Source: Acidobacteriota bacterium (GTDB lineage Bacteria; Acidobacteriota; Polarisedimenticolia; Polarisedimenticolales; Polarisedimenticolaceae). Taken from it: a stretch of 64,000 nt of DNA. The stretch covers positions 54,474-118,473 of the forward strand of contig JAOTYK010000014.1 of assembly GCA_029861955.1 (NCBI GenBank), written 5' to 3'. The position numbers and the translations under genes were made by a program. Of this stretch, positions 20,783 to 28,965 are shown in pieces. The notes under the pieces were generated by a model, which had not been told where the DNA came from, did not search any database, and worked only from the letters and a program-made list of their open reading frames with translations. Position 1 is the stretch's first letter. The number at the start of each line of letters is the position of its first letter.

Positions 20783-21445
20783 GTGAACTATCCATTCGAA
20801 CCCCTGGAATTTGTCAAATACACACCCGAGCAGATGCTGGAACGATCCACGGCGTATTACGACGAGATGGCCCGCCGCCGATCGGTGCGGCACTACTCCG
20901 ACAGAGCGGTCGACCGTGCGATCGTCGAGAACGCCATCCGTACTGCGGGGACCGCGCCGTCGGGAGCCCACAAGCAGCCGTGGCACTTCGCCCTCGTCGG
21001 CGGGCTCGAGGTCAAGCGGAAGATCCGCGAGGCCGCGGAAGCCGAGGAACGGGAGAGTTACGAGAACCGCATGCCCCAGACCTGGCTGGACGATCTTGCG
21101 CCGCTGGGCACCGACTGGCACAAGCCGTTCTTGACCACCTGCCCGTGGCTGGTCGTGATTTTAGCCAAGACCTATGGACTCGAAGAGTCCGGTGAGAAGC
21201 GAAAGAACTATTACGTCCAGGAGTCGGTCGGTATCGCCGTCGGCATGTTATTGGCTGCACTTCACCACGCGGGGCTGGCGACCCTGACCCATACACCCTC
21301 GCCAATGGGCTTCCTCCCGGAGGCGCTGGGTCGGCCGGGAAACGAACGGGCATACATGTTGGTCGCGCTGGGTTATCCTGAAGAGGGTTGTGAGGTTCCC
21401 CAGTTGGAGCGTCTGCCTCTGGAGTCGATCATGACGTCCTATTAG
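20783..21445 (+). CDS. nitroreductase-superfamily flavoprotein closely resembling iodotyrosine deiodinase
   Basis: 220 residues from GTG 20783, preceded by GGCGGAGGG. From RRRSVRHYS through RTAGTAPSGAHKQPW to the C-terminal LERLPLESIM, the sequence follows vertebrate iodotyrosine deiodinase (IYD) almost without gaps, as I recall that sequence. The three IYD residues that bind the substrate amino acid (human Glu157, Tyr161, Lys182) align with Glu89, Tyr93 and Lys114 at identical spacing. IYD reductively removes halogen from halotyrosines using FMN. Bacterial relatives are known, but their natural substrate is unclear. It lacks the membrane anchor of the animal enzyme, so it should be cytosolic. 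Confidence 0.85.
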   Translation: MNYPFEPLEFVKYTPEQMLERSTAYYDEMARRRSVRHYSDRAVDRAIVENAIRTAGTAPSGAHKQPWHFALVGGLEVKRKIREAAEAEERESYENRMPQTWLDDLAPLGTDWHKPFLTTCPWLVVILAKTYGLEESGEKRKNYYVQESVGIAVGMLLAALHHAGLATLTHTPSPMGFLPEALGRPGNERAYMLVALGYPEEGCEVPQLERLPLESIMTSY

Positions 21446-21572
21446 GGCGTTAGAGAGGATCCTGAGGAATCTCTTGACCCGGGACGGATCGGTCGGATCT
21501 TTGCTATCAGGAGCAGTCGGTGTGGGTCCGGCTCTCCGCGAGATCGCTCGACGACCCATCCAAGAGGCGACG

Positions 21573-22031
21573 ATGAGCCAACAACAGATCTTTCAGCAAA
21601 TCACCCAGGAGACGTTGGAAGAACATCGCGAGATCCATTTCTACCTGGATCAGATCGCGCGGACCCTGGACTCCCTGAGGAGCGGCCTCTCGGACGTCGA
21701 ACCGATGCGCCGGCTTGCCGCGCAGTTGGAGGGGCTCCGCGAGCGACTGGCGGAACATCACCAGTCCGAGGAAGAGGACGGTCTGTTCCAGGCGATCCAG
21801 GCCATCCTCCCGGACTGCGGGGTTGAAATCCGACGCCTTGTGAACCAGCACCAGAAGTTGATGGAGATCCTGGAGATGGCGCGAATCCACGCGCAGCATG
21901 GCGACACCATGGAGGCCGATGGGTTGCGTGTTGACCTGCAGGCGTTCATCGAGGACTTCCGTCAGCACGAGATGGAAGAGGATCGTCTCCTGAGGCAGGC
22001 CATCGAACGGGAAGCCAACGCACCCGGCTAG
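21573..22031 (+). CDS. hemerythrin/HHE cation-binding domain protein
   Basis: 152 residues from ATG 21573, with AAGAGGCGA upstream. It is all-helical, with His/Glu pairs in the hemerythrin arrangement: LEEHREIHFYL, EHHQSEEEDGLF, VNQHQKLM and FRQHEMEEDRLL, consistent with a four-helix bundle holding a di-iron site. Such proteins bind O2 or NO or respond to redox stress. The bundle is full-length with no fused domain. It lies between the IYD-like gene and the SpmAB fusion, apparently with its own upstream region. Confidence 0.82.
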   Translation: MSQQQIFQQITQETLEEHREIHFYLDQIARTLDSLRSGLSDVEPMRRLAAQLEGLRERLAEHHQSEEEDGLFQAIQAILPDCGVEIRRLVNQHQKLMEILEMARIHAQHGDTMEADGLRVDLQAFIEDFRQHEMEEDRLLRQAIEREANAPG

Positions 22032-22108
22032 CGGAATTCTCGCTCCGGGTTACGACAAAAGATGAGAGACTTGCGGCGCGCGGTGGGTTCCGCGTGAGGT
22101 GAGTTCCG

Positions 22109-23452
22109 TTGCTCAACGGTATCTACGTCCTGATCGTCGTGATCGCCGTGCTCGTCGCGGCCACAAGCGGTCGCATGGACGCATTGACAAACGGGATCGT
22201 GACGTCGGCCCGCTCCGCCGTGGATCTGGCCATCCGACTTGTCGGAGTGATGGCGTTCTTCCTGGGATTGATGAAGGTCGCCGAGGACGCCGGCATCCTG
22301 CGGACCATCGCGCGGAAGATCACACCGGTCATGCGCCTGCTGTTTCCCGGCGTCCCCGCCGGTCACCCGGCCATGTCCTCGATGATCCTCAATATCACCA
22401 GCAACATGCTAGGGCTTGCCAACGCCGCGACGCCGTTCGGCATCAAGGCGATCGAGCAACTCAACACGTTGAACAGCCGTACCGGGACCGCCACCAACGA
22501 CATGGTGCTGTTCCTGGCGATCAACACCGCCGGTCTGGCGATCCTGCCGTCGGGGATCGCCTCCCTACGTGCGTCTCTCGGTTCCGAGAACGCATTCGGG
22601 ATCTTCTTCACGACCTGGGTCGCCAGTGGCACGGCGACGATCATCGGCATCAGTGCGGCGTTCCTCTATTCACGTCTGCCCAGTTTCCGTGGGACGCAGC
22701 CGCCACCCATCGTGCCGGCGTGGAAGCCCGAGGACGAGACCGACGCCGACGACCTGATGGGTGAGGACGGCAAGGGGGCGAAGAAAATCGGTGGCCTACC
22801 GATCGCACTTCGCAGGGTCATGGTCTGGTTGTTCTGGGCGGTGTTCGTCATCGCGGCGGTGGTCGAGATCCGAATGCAGTTCATGGTCAACGACACGCCT
22901 GCCCGGGAGGTTCTCAAGAGCATCGCAAGCTGGTGGGTGCTCCCGGCGTTGGTCGCCGCCATCGTGTTGTTCGGTTGGAGCCGAGGGGCCCGTGTCTACG
23001 ACTCACTGGTCGAGGGCGCCAAGGAAGGGTTCCAGGTCGCAATTCGAATCATCCCGTACCTCGTCGCGATCCTTGTCGGCGTGGGGATGCTTCGCGACTC
23101 GGGTGTCATCGCGGTCTTCACGCGTGTCTACGAGATGACCCTGGCGGCGGTCGGTCTCTCGGGTGCCTGGCTCCCGGCCGAGGCGTTGCCGATGGCGCTG
23201 CTGCGGCCGCTGTCGGGATCCGGGGCCTACGGGCTGGCGTCGGAGATCATGACCGCCCACGGCCCCGACTCGTATGTCGGCTACCTGGTCAGCACCATGC
23301 AGGGCAGCACGGAGACGACGTTCTACGTATTGGCGGTCTATTTCGGCGCGGTAGGCGTGAAAAACAGCCGTCACGCGTTGCCGGCTTGCCTGACGGCCGA
23401 CGTCGCCGGACTGACGGCGGCGGTGCTGATCGTCTACGCCCTGTTCGGTTGA
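22109..23452 (+). CDS. SpmA-SpmB fused nucleoside-recognition (Gate) domain membrane protein
   Basis: 447 residues from TTG 22109, supported by GAGGTGAG. The N-terminal half matches SpmA (GLMKVAEDAGILRTIARKI, SNMLGLANAATPFGIKA). The C-terminal half matches SpmB (RIIPYLVAILVGVGMLRDSG, LRPLSGSGAYG). These are Gate-domain transporters; in Bacillus the two proteins act in spore core dehydration. The fusion is common in non-spore-formers, so no sporulation is implied. The transported compound is unknown. The gene is followed by a promoter-like sequence and a candidate small RNA. Confidence 0.85.
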   Translation: MLNGIYVLIVVIAVLVAATSGRMDALTNGIVTSARSAVDLAIRLVGVMAFFLGLMKVAEDAGILRTIARKITPVMRLLFPGVPAGHPAMSSMILNITSNMLGLANAATPFGIKAIEQLNTLNSRTGTATNDMVLFLAINTAGLAILPSGIASLRASLGSENAFGIFFTTWVASGTATIIGISAAFLYSRLPSFRGTQPPPIVPAWKPEDETDADDLMGEDGKGAKKIGGLPIALRRVMVWLFWAVFVIAAVVEIRMQFMVNDTPAREVLKSIASWWVLPALVAAIVLFGWSRGARVYDSLVEGAKEGFQVAIRIIPYLVAILVGVGMLRDSGVIAVFTRVYEMTLAAVGLSGAWLPAEALPMALLRPLSGSGAYGLASEIMTAHGPDSYVGYLVSTMQGSTETTFYVLAVYFGAVGVKNSRHALPACLTADVAGLTAAVLIVYALFG

Positions 23453-23478
23453 CGCTCCTCGGAACCCGGTGCTAAGCT
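23449..23478 (+). promoter_or_regulatory. candidate promoter of the leader/small RNA
   Basis: TTGACG (23449-23454) overlaps the end of the SpmAB gene and is followed after 18 bases by TAAGCT (23473-23478). The -35 is good and the -10 is only a half match. The predicted start lies near 23485, just before the structured segment. Confidence 0.4.
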
Positions 23479-23484
23479 GCGCCA

Positions 23485-23617
23485 TCACAGTGATAAAACG
23501 ACCCAACAGAAGTCATGTCGCCGGCGGTAGTCGGCGAGGGTACCAACCGGCACGGGTTGGAGCCTACCGAACCAGAAGCAACTAGGGCGCTCGGTCTCCG
23601 AGCGCCCTTTCTCTTTC
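23485..23617 (+). ncRNA. candidate structured small RNA or riboswitch-like leader, family not recognised
   Basis: A non-coding stretch of about 130 bases between a promoter-like sequence and a strong terminator. Nested hairpins are visible: TCGCC/GGCGA around 23519-23545, and GGTA-CCAACC pairing with GGTTGG-AGCC-TACC around 23544-23575, followed by an unpaired purine-rich linker and the terminator. The next CDS starts 41 bases after the terminator with its own GGAGG site, so this is either a free small RNA or an attenuating leader of the DUF164-yggS operon. It matches none of 6S, SRP, tmRNA, RNase P or the common riboswitches I know. Confidence 0.45.
23585..23617 (+). terminator. Rho-independent terminator upstream of the DUF164 gene
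   Basis: A perfect 10-bp stem GGGCGCTCGG/CCGAGCGCCC with a TCT loop is followed by TTTCTCTTTC. It terminates the RNA starting near 23485, or attenuates the DUF164-yggS operon. Confidence 0.85.
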
Positions 23618-23658
23618 TGGGGCAGATGACGGGGCGATGTCGAGACGGAGGTTAGATA

Positions 23659-24432
23659 GTGGAGCCCAAGGAACAGATCTTGCGACTGGCGAAAATTCAG
23701 GAGCTGGCCAACGAGGTCCGCGCCGCCACGAAGGTGACGGTCGAGGCACCCGGCGAGATCGAGAGAATCGAACAGAACTTCCGTGAGCGAAACGCGGAGT
23801 ACGTCGCGATCAAGGACCGTCACGAAGAACTACAGACTGACCAACGACTCCGCAACGGTGACCTCACCGAGCTGGAAGAGCGTCGCAAGAAGTACATGGA
23901 AGACCTGATGGACGTCAAGAACCAGCGGGAGTACGCGGCGATGTTGAAGGAGATCGATTCGGTCAAGGCGCAGGTCGCAGAGAACGAAGAAGTGATCCTG
24001 AAGGACATGGAAGAGATAGAGAAGTTGTCCGGCGAACTCTCGACCCAGGAAGAGCACATCAACACGGAACGAAAACAGGTCGCGGAGCAGCGAGCCGCCG
24101 TCGAGAAGGCGGCCAGCGAAGCCCAGGCGACGATCGAGCAGCTAGGCGCCGAGCGAACGACCATCGAGGGCGAGTTGCCCATCGGTGTCGTCGGTCAGGT
24201 TCAGCGGTTGGAAGGTATCCGTGCCGGAATCTTCGTCGCCAGCGTCGACGGCGGATCTTGCTCCGCCTGTTTCGTGCGAGTCCGACCTCAGATGTATCAG
24301 GAGATTCGCCAGAGTCGAGCGGTCCATCGCTGTAGCAGCTGTGGTCGCTACCTCTACGCCCCCAAGGCCGTCGCGGAAGCGACTGCGACGCCTGAAGCCT
24401 CGGCGGAGGCGGTGAACGGTGGAACGGTTTAG
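23659..24432 (+). CDS. DUF164-type coiled-coil protein with C4 zinc ribbon
   Basis: 257 residues from GTG 23659 (GGAGG seven bases upstream). Residues ~10-175 form a long charged coiled-coil hairpin. The C-terminal part carries a zinc ribbon, CSAC (~203-206) and CSSC (~228-231), followed by an Ala/Thr/Glu tail. The family (Pfam zf-RING_7, CT398-like) is widespread and is proposed to bind nucleic acid or secretion components; its function is not settled. It sits directly ahead of yggS. Confidence 0.85.
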   Translation: MEPKEQILRLAKIQELANEVRAATKVTVEAPGEIERIEQNFRERNAEYVAIKDRHEELQTDQRLRNGDLTELEERRKKYMEDLMDVKNQREYAAMLKEIDSVKAQVAENEEVILKDMEEIEKLSGELSTQEEHINTERKQVAEQRAAVEKAASEAQATIEQLGAERTTIEGELPIGVVGQVQRLEGIRAGIFVASVDGGSCSACFVRVRPQMYQEIRQSRAVHRCSSCGRYLYAPKAVAEATATPEASAEAVNGGTV

Positions 24433-24454
24433 AGCCGCGTAGGCCGGTCGGGCG

Positions 24455-25123
24455 GTGACTTCCCTCGAGCAGGTTCGGGCGCGGATCGCCGACGCTTGCA
24501 CGAAGAGCGGACGTGCGGCAGACGCGGTGCGCCTGATCGCGGTCTCGAAGACCTTCCCCGTCGAGCGGATCGACGAACTCCTGGCCCAGGGCCAGCAACT
24601 CTTCGGCGAGAACCGCGTCCAGGAGGCCATCGAGAAGGTCGAGCACTTCGCGGGCCGAGCCGACTTCCACTTCATCGGACATCTCCAGCGCAACAAGGCG
24701 AAACAGGTCATCGGTCGTTTTGCGTTGATCCACGGCGTCGATGACCCACGGTTGATCCACGAGCTGGGTCGTCGATCGGTCGCGGCCAAACTCGAGCAAC
24801 CGATCCTGCTGCAGGTTAATTCCGGCGACGAGACGACGAAGTCGGGCGTGACCGAGGCGCAGCTTCCGGAACTCCTGGATCGTGCGATCGAAACCGAGGG
24901 CGTGACACCGGTCGGTCTGATGACGATCCCCCCACGGGCCGAACAGCCGGAAGACAATCGCCGCTGGTTCGCCCGGCTACGAGAGCTTCGCGATCGCGAG
25001 GCAAGTCGATGCGGAATCCCGTTGCCGGAACTGTCGATGGGCATGACCGATGACTACAAGGTCGCCGTCGAGGAAGGCGCGACCCTCGTGCGCGTCGGAC
25101 GGGCGATCTTCGGCGAGCGTTAG
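24455..25123 (+). CDS. yggS: YggS/PROSC family PLP-binding protein
   Basis: 222 residues, GTG start 22 bases after the DUF164 gene. PLP is held by the lysine in LIAVSKTFP. Further family blocks are FGENRVQEA, FHFIGHLQRNKAK, VNSGDETTKSG and LSMGMTDDYKVAVEEGATLVRVG. The protein is a fold-type III PLP carrier that maintains PLP and amino-acid homeostasis rather than catalysing a known reaction. Its stop shares four bases with the stop of the convergent membrane gene. Confidence 0.95.
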   Translation: MTSLEQVRARIADACTKSGRAADAVRLIAVSKTFPVERIDELLAQGQQLFGENRVQEAIEKVEHFAGRADFHFIGHLQRNKAKQVIGRFALIHGVDDPRLIHELGRRSVAAKLEQPILLQVNSGDETTKSGVTEAQLPELLDRAIETEGVTPVGLMTIPPRAEQPEDNRRWFARLRELRDREASRCGIPLPELSMGMTDDYKVAVEEGATLVRVGRAIFGER

Positions 25124-26064
25124 ATCTCCCAGTCGATCCGATCCCGGGACTGCCAGACCGTTCGCCCACAGATGTGGAACAGGGTCAGCACCAGATAGAT
25201 CTGGATGAGCGGCGTGAACCAACCCGCTTCCGTCATCAGCTCGCCGACGTTGCCGATGAAGTTCCAGGTGAAGTAGAAGATCACCACTGCCAGCACCAAC
25301 ACCAGGTAGTCGATCCCGAGTCCGCGCATCGTCACGAAGACGCTTCTTGGTGAGAGTGCGCGGACGATGGATTGGGTACAGGCCGCAAGAAGCAGGATCG
25401 CCGGAAAGACCACGAGTCCTACGATGAGTAGGAGGGGTTCGAGAATCGTCATGCCTCCGTAAATCTTGATCAGAATCCACGGGAACCACGCGATCAGTCC
25501 TGCGCCAATCACGCGTAGCGCCGGCCAGACAAGACCATTGAATCCGTCGCCCATGTCAGGGAACTCCGGTGCCGGCCCCGGGCCGCGCGCAGACTCTCGC
25601 AGGACATGCACGGCGTACGCAAGCACAAGGACCGGCGTCAGGATCGCGATGATCGGAACGAGCGACAGCAGCCAGAAGAACAGCAGCAGCCATCGACCCT
25701 CTCCGCGAAGGACGTACGTGAACGTCCCCTGGAGATTGCTCCAGAACGGATCCACGTGCTCGAACGGGGCGATCGGATCGAGACCCGCGCGACAGCAGGG
25801 AGATAACGTGGTCCCATGCCCCTGAACGTTGACGGTCTTCGTGCAGGGTTGGCACCACGACTTGTCGCAGGTCGAGCACAGTGCCACCGACGGCTCACGC
25901 CGGTGGTCGGTGCAGTACGCCCGTTTCCTGTCTGTGGAGTCGTGGCTCGGGGTGTCAGGCCACCAGTGTCGGCAGCGGGTGCATTGCACGACTCCGCGAC
26001 CGGTGTTGGAACCGAGGACGGCGTGGATTCTTCGGCAGTCGGGACAGGGGACGCGATCGACCAT
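25120..26064 (-). CDS. membrane protein with N-terminal zinc ribbon and B-box-like zinc finger
   Basis: 314 residues from ATG 26064. A rubredoxin-type ribbon CPDC...CTRC (Cys7, 10, 28, 31) is followed by a Cys/His-rich stretch CTDH...CSTCDKSWCQPC resembling a B-box finger, then SPCC. From ~residue 118 there are about six hydrophobic segments in the style of DUF4013/Yip1-like membrane domains. The layout suggests a cytosolic metal-binding or protein-binding head on a membrane body. No function is known. The terminator at 26140-26174 separates it from the Kazal-like gene upstream on the same strand. Confidence 0.75.
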   Translation of the reverse strand: MVDRVPCPDCRRIHAVLGSNTGRGVVQCTRCRHWWPDTPSHDSTDRKRAYCTDHRREPSVALCSTCDKSWCQPCTKTVNVQGHGTTLSPCCRAGLDPIAPFEHVDPFWSNLQGTFTYVLRGEGRWLLLFFWLLSLVPIIAILTPVLVLAYAVHVLRESARGPGPAPEFPDMGDGFNGLVWPALRVIGAGLIAWFPWILIKIYGGMTILEPLLLIVGLVVFPAILLLAACTQSIVRALSPRSVFVTMRGLGIDYLVLVLAVVIFYFTWNFIGNVGELMTEAGWFTPLIQIYLVLTLFHICGRTVWQSRDRIDWEI

Positions 26065-26130
26065 GAGGAATCATACGCCGACTGGGACGATCGTCGAAGC
26101 GGCGGGAGTCCACTGAATCGCCCCGAACGA

Positions 26131-26174
26131 AAGACAAAAGGGGCGTCTTCCCGATCGAGTTCCGGAAGACGCCC
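26131..26174 (-). terminator. Rho-independent terminator of the Kazal-like gene
   Basis: On the minus strand a 12-bp perfect stem (26174-26163 with 26151-26140, GGGGCGTCTTCC and its complement) precedes TTTTGTCTTT. It ends transcription of the 26203-26445 gene. Confidence 0.85.
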
Positions 26175-26202
26175 CGCCATTTGACTGAATTTCGGGATCG
26201 GG

Positions 26203-26445
26203 TTAGATGTCCGCTCCGCCTCCGGAACAGCCCGTCGCGCAGGCAGCAAACGCGTAACACCCGTTCGGATAGGTCACGCCATTGCTGCACGTAACCGGGT
26301 CGTAGACATCAGGGCACTGGATATCGGCCCATGGGCAGCCGCCCGGGACGGGCTTCGGTTTCTTCGCCATCACGACGCCGCTGGCGACGACCACTGCAGC
26401 GATCAGAAGAAGAGCGACAATCGTTATTCTTGACCTCTTGCTCAT
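26203..26445 (-). CDS. small exported Kazal-like cysteine-rich protein
   Basis: 80 residues from ATG 26445 with AGAGGG upstream. An N-terminal hydrophobic segment (TIVALLLIAAVVVASGV) is a signal peptide or anchor. The remaining ~50 residues hold six cysteines with the Kazal pattern: C-P...C-P...V-T-C-S-N-G-V-T-Y-P-N-G-C-Y-A...C...C. Kazal domains inhibit serine proteases. Both strands of the family pattern are present but the cysteine spacing is shortened, so inhibitor activity is a guess. It follows a lipoprotein pentein gene on the same strand and ends at its own terminator. Confidence 0.72.
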   Translation of the reverse strand: MSKRSRITIVALLLIAAVVVASGVVMAKKPKPVPGGCPWADIQCPDVYDPVTCSNGVTYPNGCYAFAACATGCSGGGADI

Positions 26446-26545
26446 GCAATACCCTCTTTGCGAACTCCGCGCCGACTGGAGACGTTCCTGGTCTGGCGGA
26501 ACTCATTGGGGCGACCCTACCACGGAATCGGTGGGTCGGATCCGT

Positions 26546-27787
26546 TCACCTGCCGACGACCTTGACGGAACAACGTAGGGCGCCTCCGTACATCGCGCTG
26601 ATCGTCAAGCCTTCGATCGGTCGAGGGCTGAAACCCAGCTCCTCCCAGATCTCGGATGCCGCGTCGTCCATCGCCGGCCAACCGTAGCGTGGTAGGTAGA
26701 CGATCTTGCCTTCGATGTCGTCCTCGATCAGGACATTGTTGTAGGTCAACATGGGATAGTCGGCCTTCAGGGGCGCTTGCTCGTCCTCGTTGTCCTTGCT
26801 CCGCGGTCCGCCGAAAAGAAACGGAACACGGTCGACCTGATAGCCGTAACGCTCGAGAGCGGTGGCAATCCCGTCCAGAGTGGGGGCGACGAGCCGGCTC
26901 AACTCGATGGCTTTCCGAGTCTTGCCCTGCACCTGCGGTGCCGAGGTCGTCCCGCCGTCCTTGGCGTGGATCTCCCGGATCGCCGGATGCCCGAAGAAGT
27001 GTTCCTCGCAGTACTTCTCAAAACCGGTAATCGAGTCGGGATCGGTCTCCAGCGCGTGTTCCGCAATCCGGATGCCGGCGCTTGCGTCCGCGAGGAGGAC
27101 TCGCCGGTTCCCCAGCGGCGTGAGAATCATGTCGATGTGGGCAACGGGCTGCGGAACGGGTCCAATGACCAGAACCCGGCGCCCCAACTCTTCCTGGAAC
27201 TCGAGGACCACCTCGATTTCGCTCAGCTCCAGCTTCATGGCGTTGTGCCGAATCGTGTTGGCGCCGATCAGGATGAACTCATCGTCGGAAACGATGTTGC
27301 CACCCTCGAAGTACAGGCTGGACTGCTCGAGTTCGTAGCCGGCGATTTCGGCAATCTTCTCGGCCATCAACCTGTCCCCTGCACGCTCGAATTCCTTCGA
27401 GTTCAGCAAGGTGGTGTCGCTTCCTCCCGCTCCTCCCTTGAGGACCAGGAACGGGTCCTGGGTCCAGATGGTGATGGGATTGCTGAACGGAAGCTCGACG
27501 AGCTGAATCCTCTCCGGCCAGGAAGTCCCGGCGACCGAGAAAGCGGAGGGATCGTTGGCAAGGATAAAGAAGTTCGTCGACGGCGGTAGCCCGGCGACGA
27601 TGTTCGTCACGAGGGAAGCGTTTCGAAGAGCGGCGCGCCGGGCACTGTTGACGCTGATGACCGCAACTGTGACGCGCCCCCCCGTGTCGGGTAGAAGCTC
27701 TCGTGAGGCCTCGATCGGAGGCTCTTCCGCGCAGGAGAGCGCGAGAAGAACCCCGACCGAGAGGCAGACGAGTCGCTTAAAAGCCAC
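26546..27787 (-). CDS. exported pentein-fold (guanidine-modifying) lipoprotein
   Basis: 413 residues. The N-terminus is a lipoprotein signal with lipobox LALSC (Cys19). The mature part carries the pentein catalytic set in order: Asp111 in WTQDPF, FEGGN (160-164), His217-x-Asp219 in AHIDM, and a near-terminal nucleophile Cys406 in GGALRCS. Penteins include agmatine and peptidylarginine deiminases, dihydrolases and amidinotransferases; most bacterial ones are cytosolic, so the export signal is notable. The substrate is unknown. The start overlaps the end of the thrombospondin-repeat gene by 11 bases, implying co-translation. Confidence 0.82.
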   Translation of the reverse strand: MAFKRLVCLSVGVLLALSCAEEPPIEASRELLPDTGGRVTVAVISVNSARRAALRNASLVTNIVAGLPPSTNFFILANDPSAFSVAGTSWPERIQLVELPFSNPITIWTQDPFLVLKGGAGGSDTTLLNSKEFERAGDRLMAEKIAEIAGYELEQSSLYFEGGNIVSDDEFILIGANTIRHNAMKLELSEIEVVLEFQEELGRRVLVIGPVPQPVAHIDMILTPLGNRRVLLADASAGIRIAEHALETDPDSITGFEKYCEEHFFGHPAIREIHAKDGGTTSAPQVQGKTRKAIELSRLVAPTLDGIATALERYGYQVDRVPFLFGGPRSKDNEDEQAPLKADYPMLTYNNVLIEDDIEGKIVYLPRYGWPAMDDAASEIWEELGFSPRPIEGLTISAMYGGALRCSVKVVGR

Positions 27788-28940
27788 AGCCGGATTGGCC
27801 GGCAGCGGAGACGATCGCGTCTTTTTCTTCCGACGCGATCAGCCCAGCGTCGACGAAAGACCCGGATCTGCGTGCGACACAGCGCACATACGCCCCGTGG
27901 TTCTTCCAGTCGTTCTCGCAGGGGCAGATGTCGGCGATGGAGCATCCGTCCGAATCGACCGTGTCGCCGAAGTAGGTCTCGAGGCAGAGGTCCAGCCCAT
28001 CGTTGACGTCATCGCCATCGACATCCTGGTCGCACGGGTCGCCGATACCGTCGCCGTCTAAATCGTCTTGCTCCGGGTTGGCGGCCAGCGGACAATTATC
28101 CGCTCCATCGAGAATCATGTCGTTGTCATCGTCGTCGTCGCAGGCGTCACCCGCCAGATCGTTGTCGAAGTCATTCTGATTGGCGTTCTCGGTATCCCTG
28201 CAGTTGTCGTCCGAGTTGGACACGCCGTCATCGTCGCGATCCACCGTCAGGCCGACCGCGTACTTGCTGTTGGTGTCCATCACCGCCCAGACGTAGCTGT
28301 CCCCGGTCGCCGTGGTCGCGTTGCCGTAGTGACCGAGCACGCCATCCGGCTCCATGCGGGGCATGAACCGGATGTCGGCGCGTCCCTGCGCACGAATCGC
28401 GCGCACCGCGCGAATCCAACGGCCGCCGTTCTCGCCGTCGACGAAACGCATGATCCGTGCGTCGGCCAGCCCGGTGGCACGAGCCCTCGCACGAGCCCTG
28501 ACAGGGTCGGTCACCTGCTGCCGCAGGAACAGATCGCGGACGAAGTCACGTTGCAGCATCCTCGGGTCGACGTCCATGCGATAGGTTGTCCGAACGTCCG
28601 CCCGGGCACCTGACGGGTCCAGGGCCGACGCTTCCAGCAAGAGCGTACCGTCCAACAGGGCGAACCCCTCCTGCAGTTCCTCGCCGGCCAGCAGCCCATC
28701 GGGATCGAGCGCTGTCTGAGCCACCACCGCGAGCGAGGACAGCCCGAGGTTTGTGATCGTGAAACCGGTGTTCGGGAAACCGATGGCTTCGTAGTTGAAC
28801 GCCGAATCCGTGCCGGGTTCCAGGTTCACCTGGATGACGAGTTCGATGAGGTCGAATGCGAGAGACAAGACCGGCAGCAACAGCAATGTCGCAAACAAGA
28901 CGAGCACGAGAGGCAGACGACGGTTAGCTGGTTTTCTCAA
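27777..28940 (-). CDS. exported thrombospondin type 3 repeat (calcium-binding) protein
   Basis: 387 residues from TTG 28940, supported by AGGGGGAA upstream. It has a signal peptide (LVLVLFATLLLLPVLSLA) and an N-terminal beta-rich domain of ~220 residues with no recognised family. At ~235-330, aspartate-rich repeats follow, such as DRDDDGVSNSDDNC and DLDGDGIGDPC, the thrombospondin type 3 calcium-binding motif. The tail has four cysteines near a DICPCENDWKNHGAY segment. It is presumably cell-surface or periplasmic, and it is the first gene of an operon with the pentein lipoprotein. Confidence 0.85.
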   Translation of the reverse strand: MRKPANRRLPLVLVLFATLLLLPVLSLAFDLIELVIQVNLEPGTDSAFNYEAIGFPNTGFTITNLGLSSLAVVAQTALDPDGLLAGEELQEGFALLDGTLLLEASALDPSGARADVRTTYRMDVDPRMLQRDFVRDLFLRQQVTDPVRARARARATGLADARIMRFVDGENGGRWIRAVRAIRAQGRADIRFMPRMEPDGVLGHYGNATTATGDSYVWAVMDTNSKYAVGLTVDRDDDGVSNSDDNCRDTENANQNDFDNDLAGDACDDDDDNDMILDGADNCPLAANPEQDDLDGDGIGDPCDQDVDGDDVNDGLDLCLETYFGDTVDSDGCSIADICPCENDWKNHGAYVRCVARRSGSFVDAGLIASEEKDAIVSAAGQSGCGF

Positions 28941-28965
28941 TGTTTTTCCCCCTGAGTTCGGACGC

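Noticed and set aside
23485..23617. Identification of the leader as a named riboswitch, 6S, SRP or RNase P RNA
   Set aside because: The conserved cores of these families are not visible and the segment is too short for RNase P or tmRNA.
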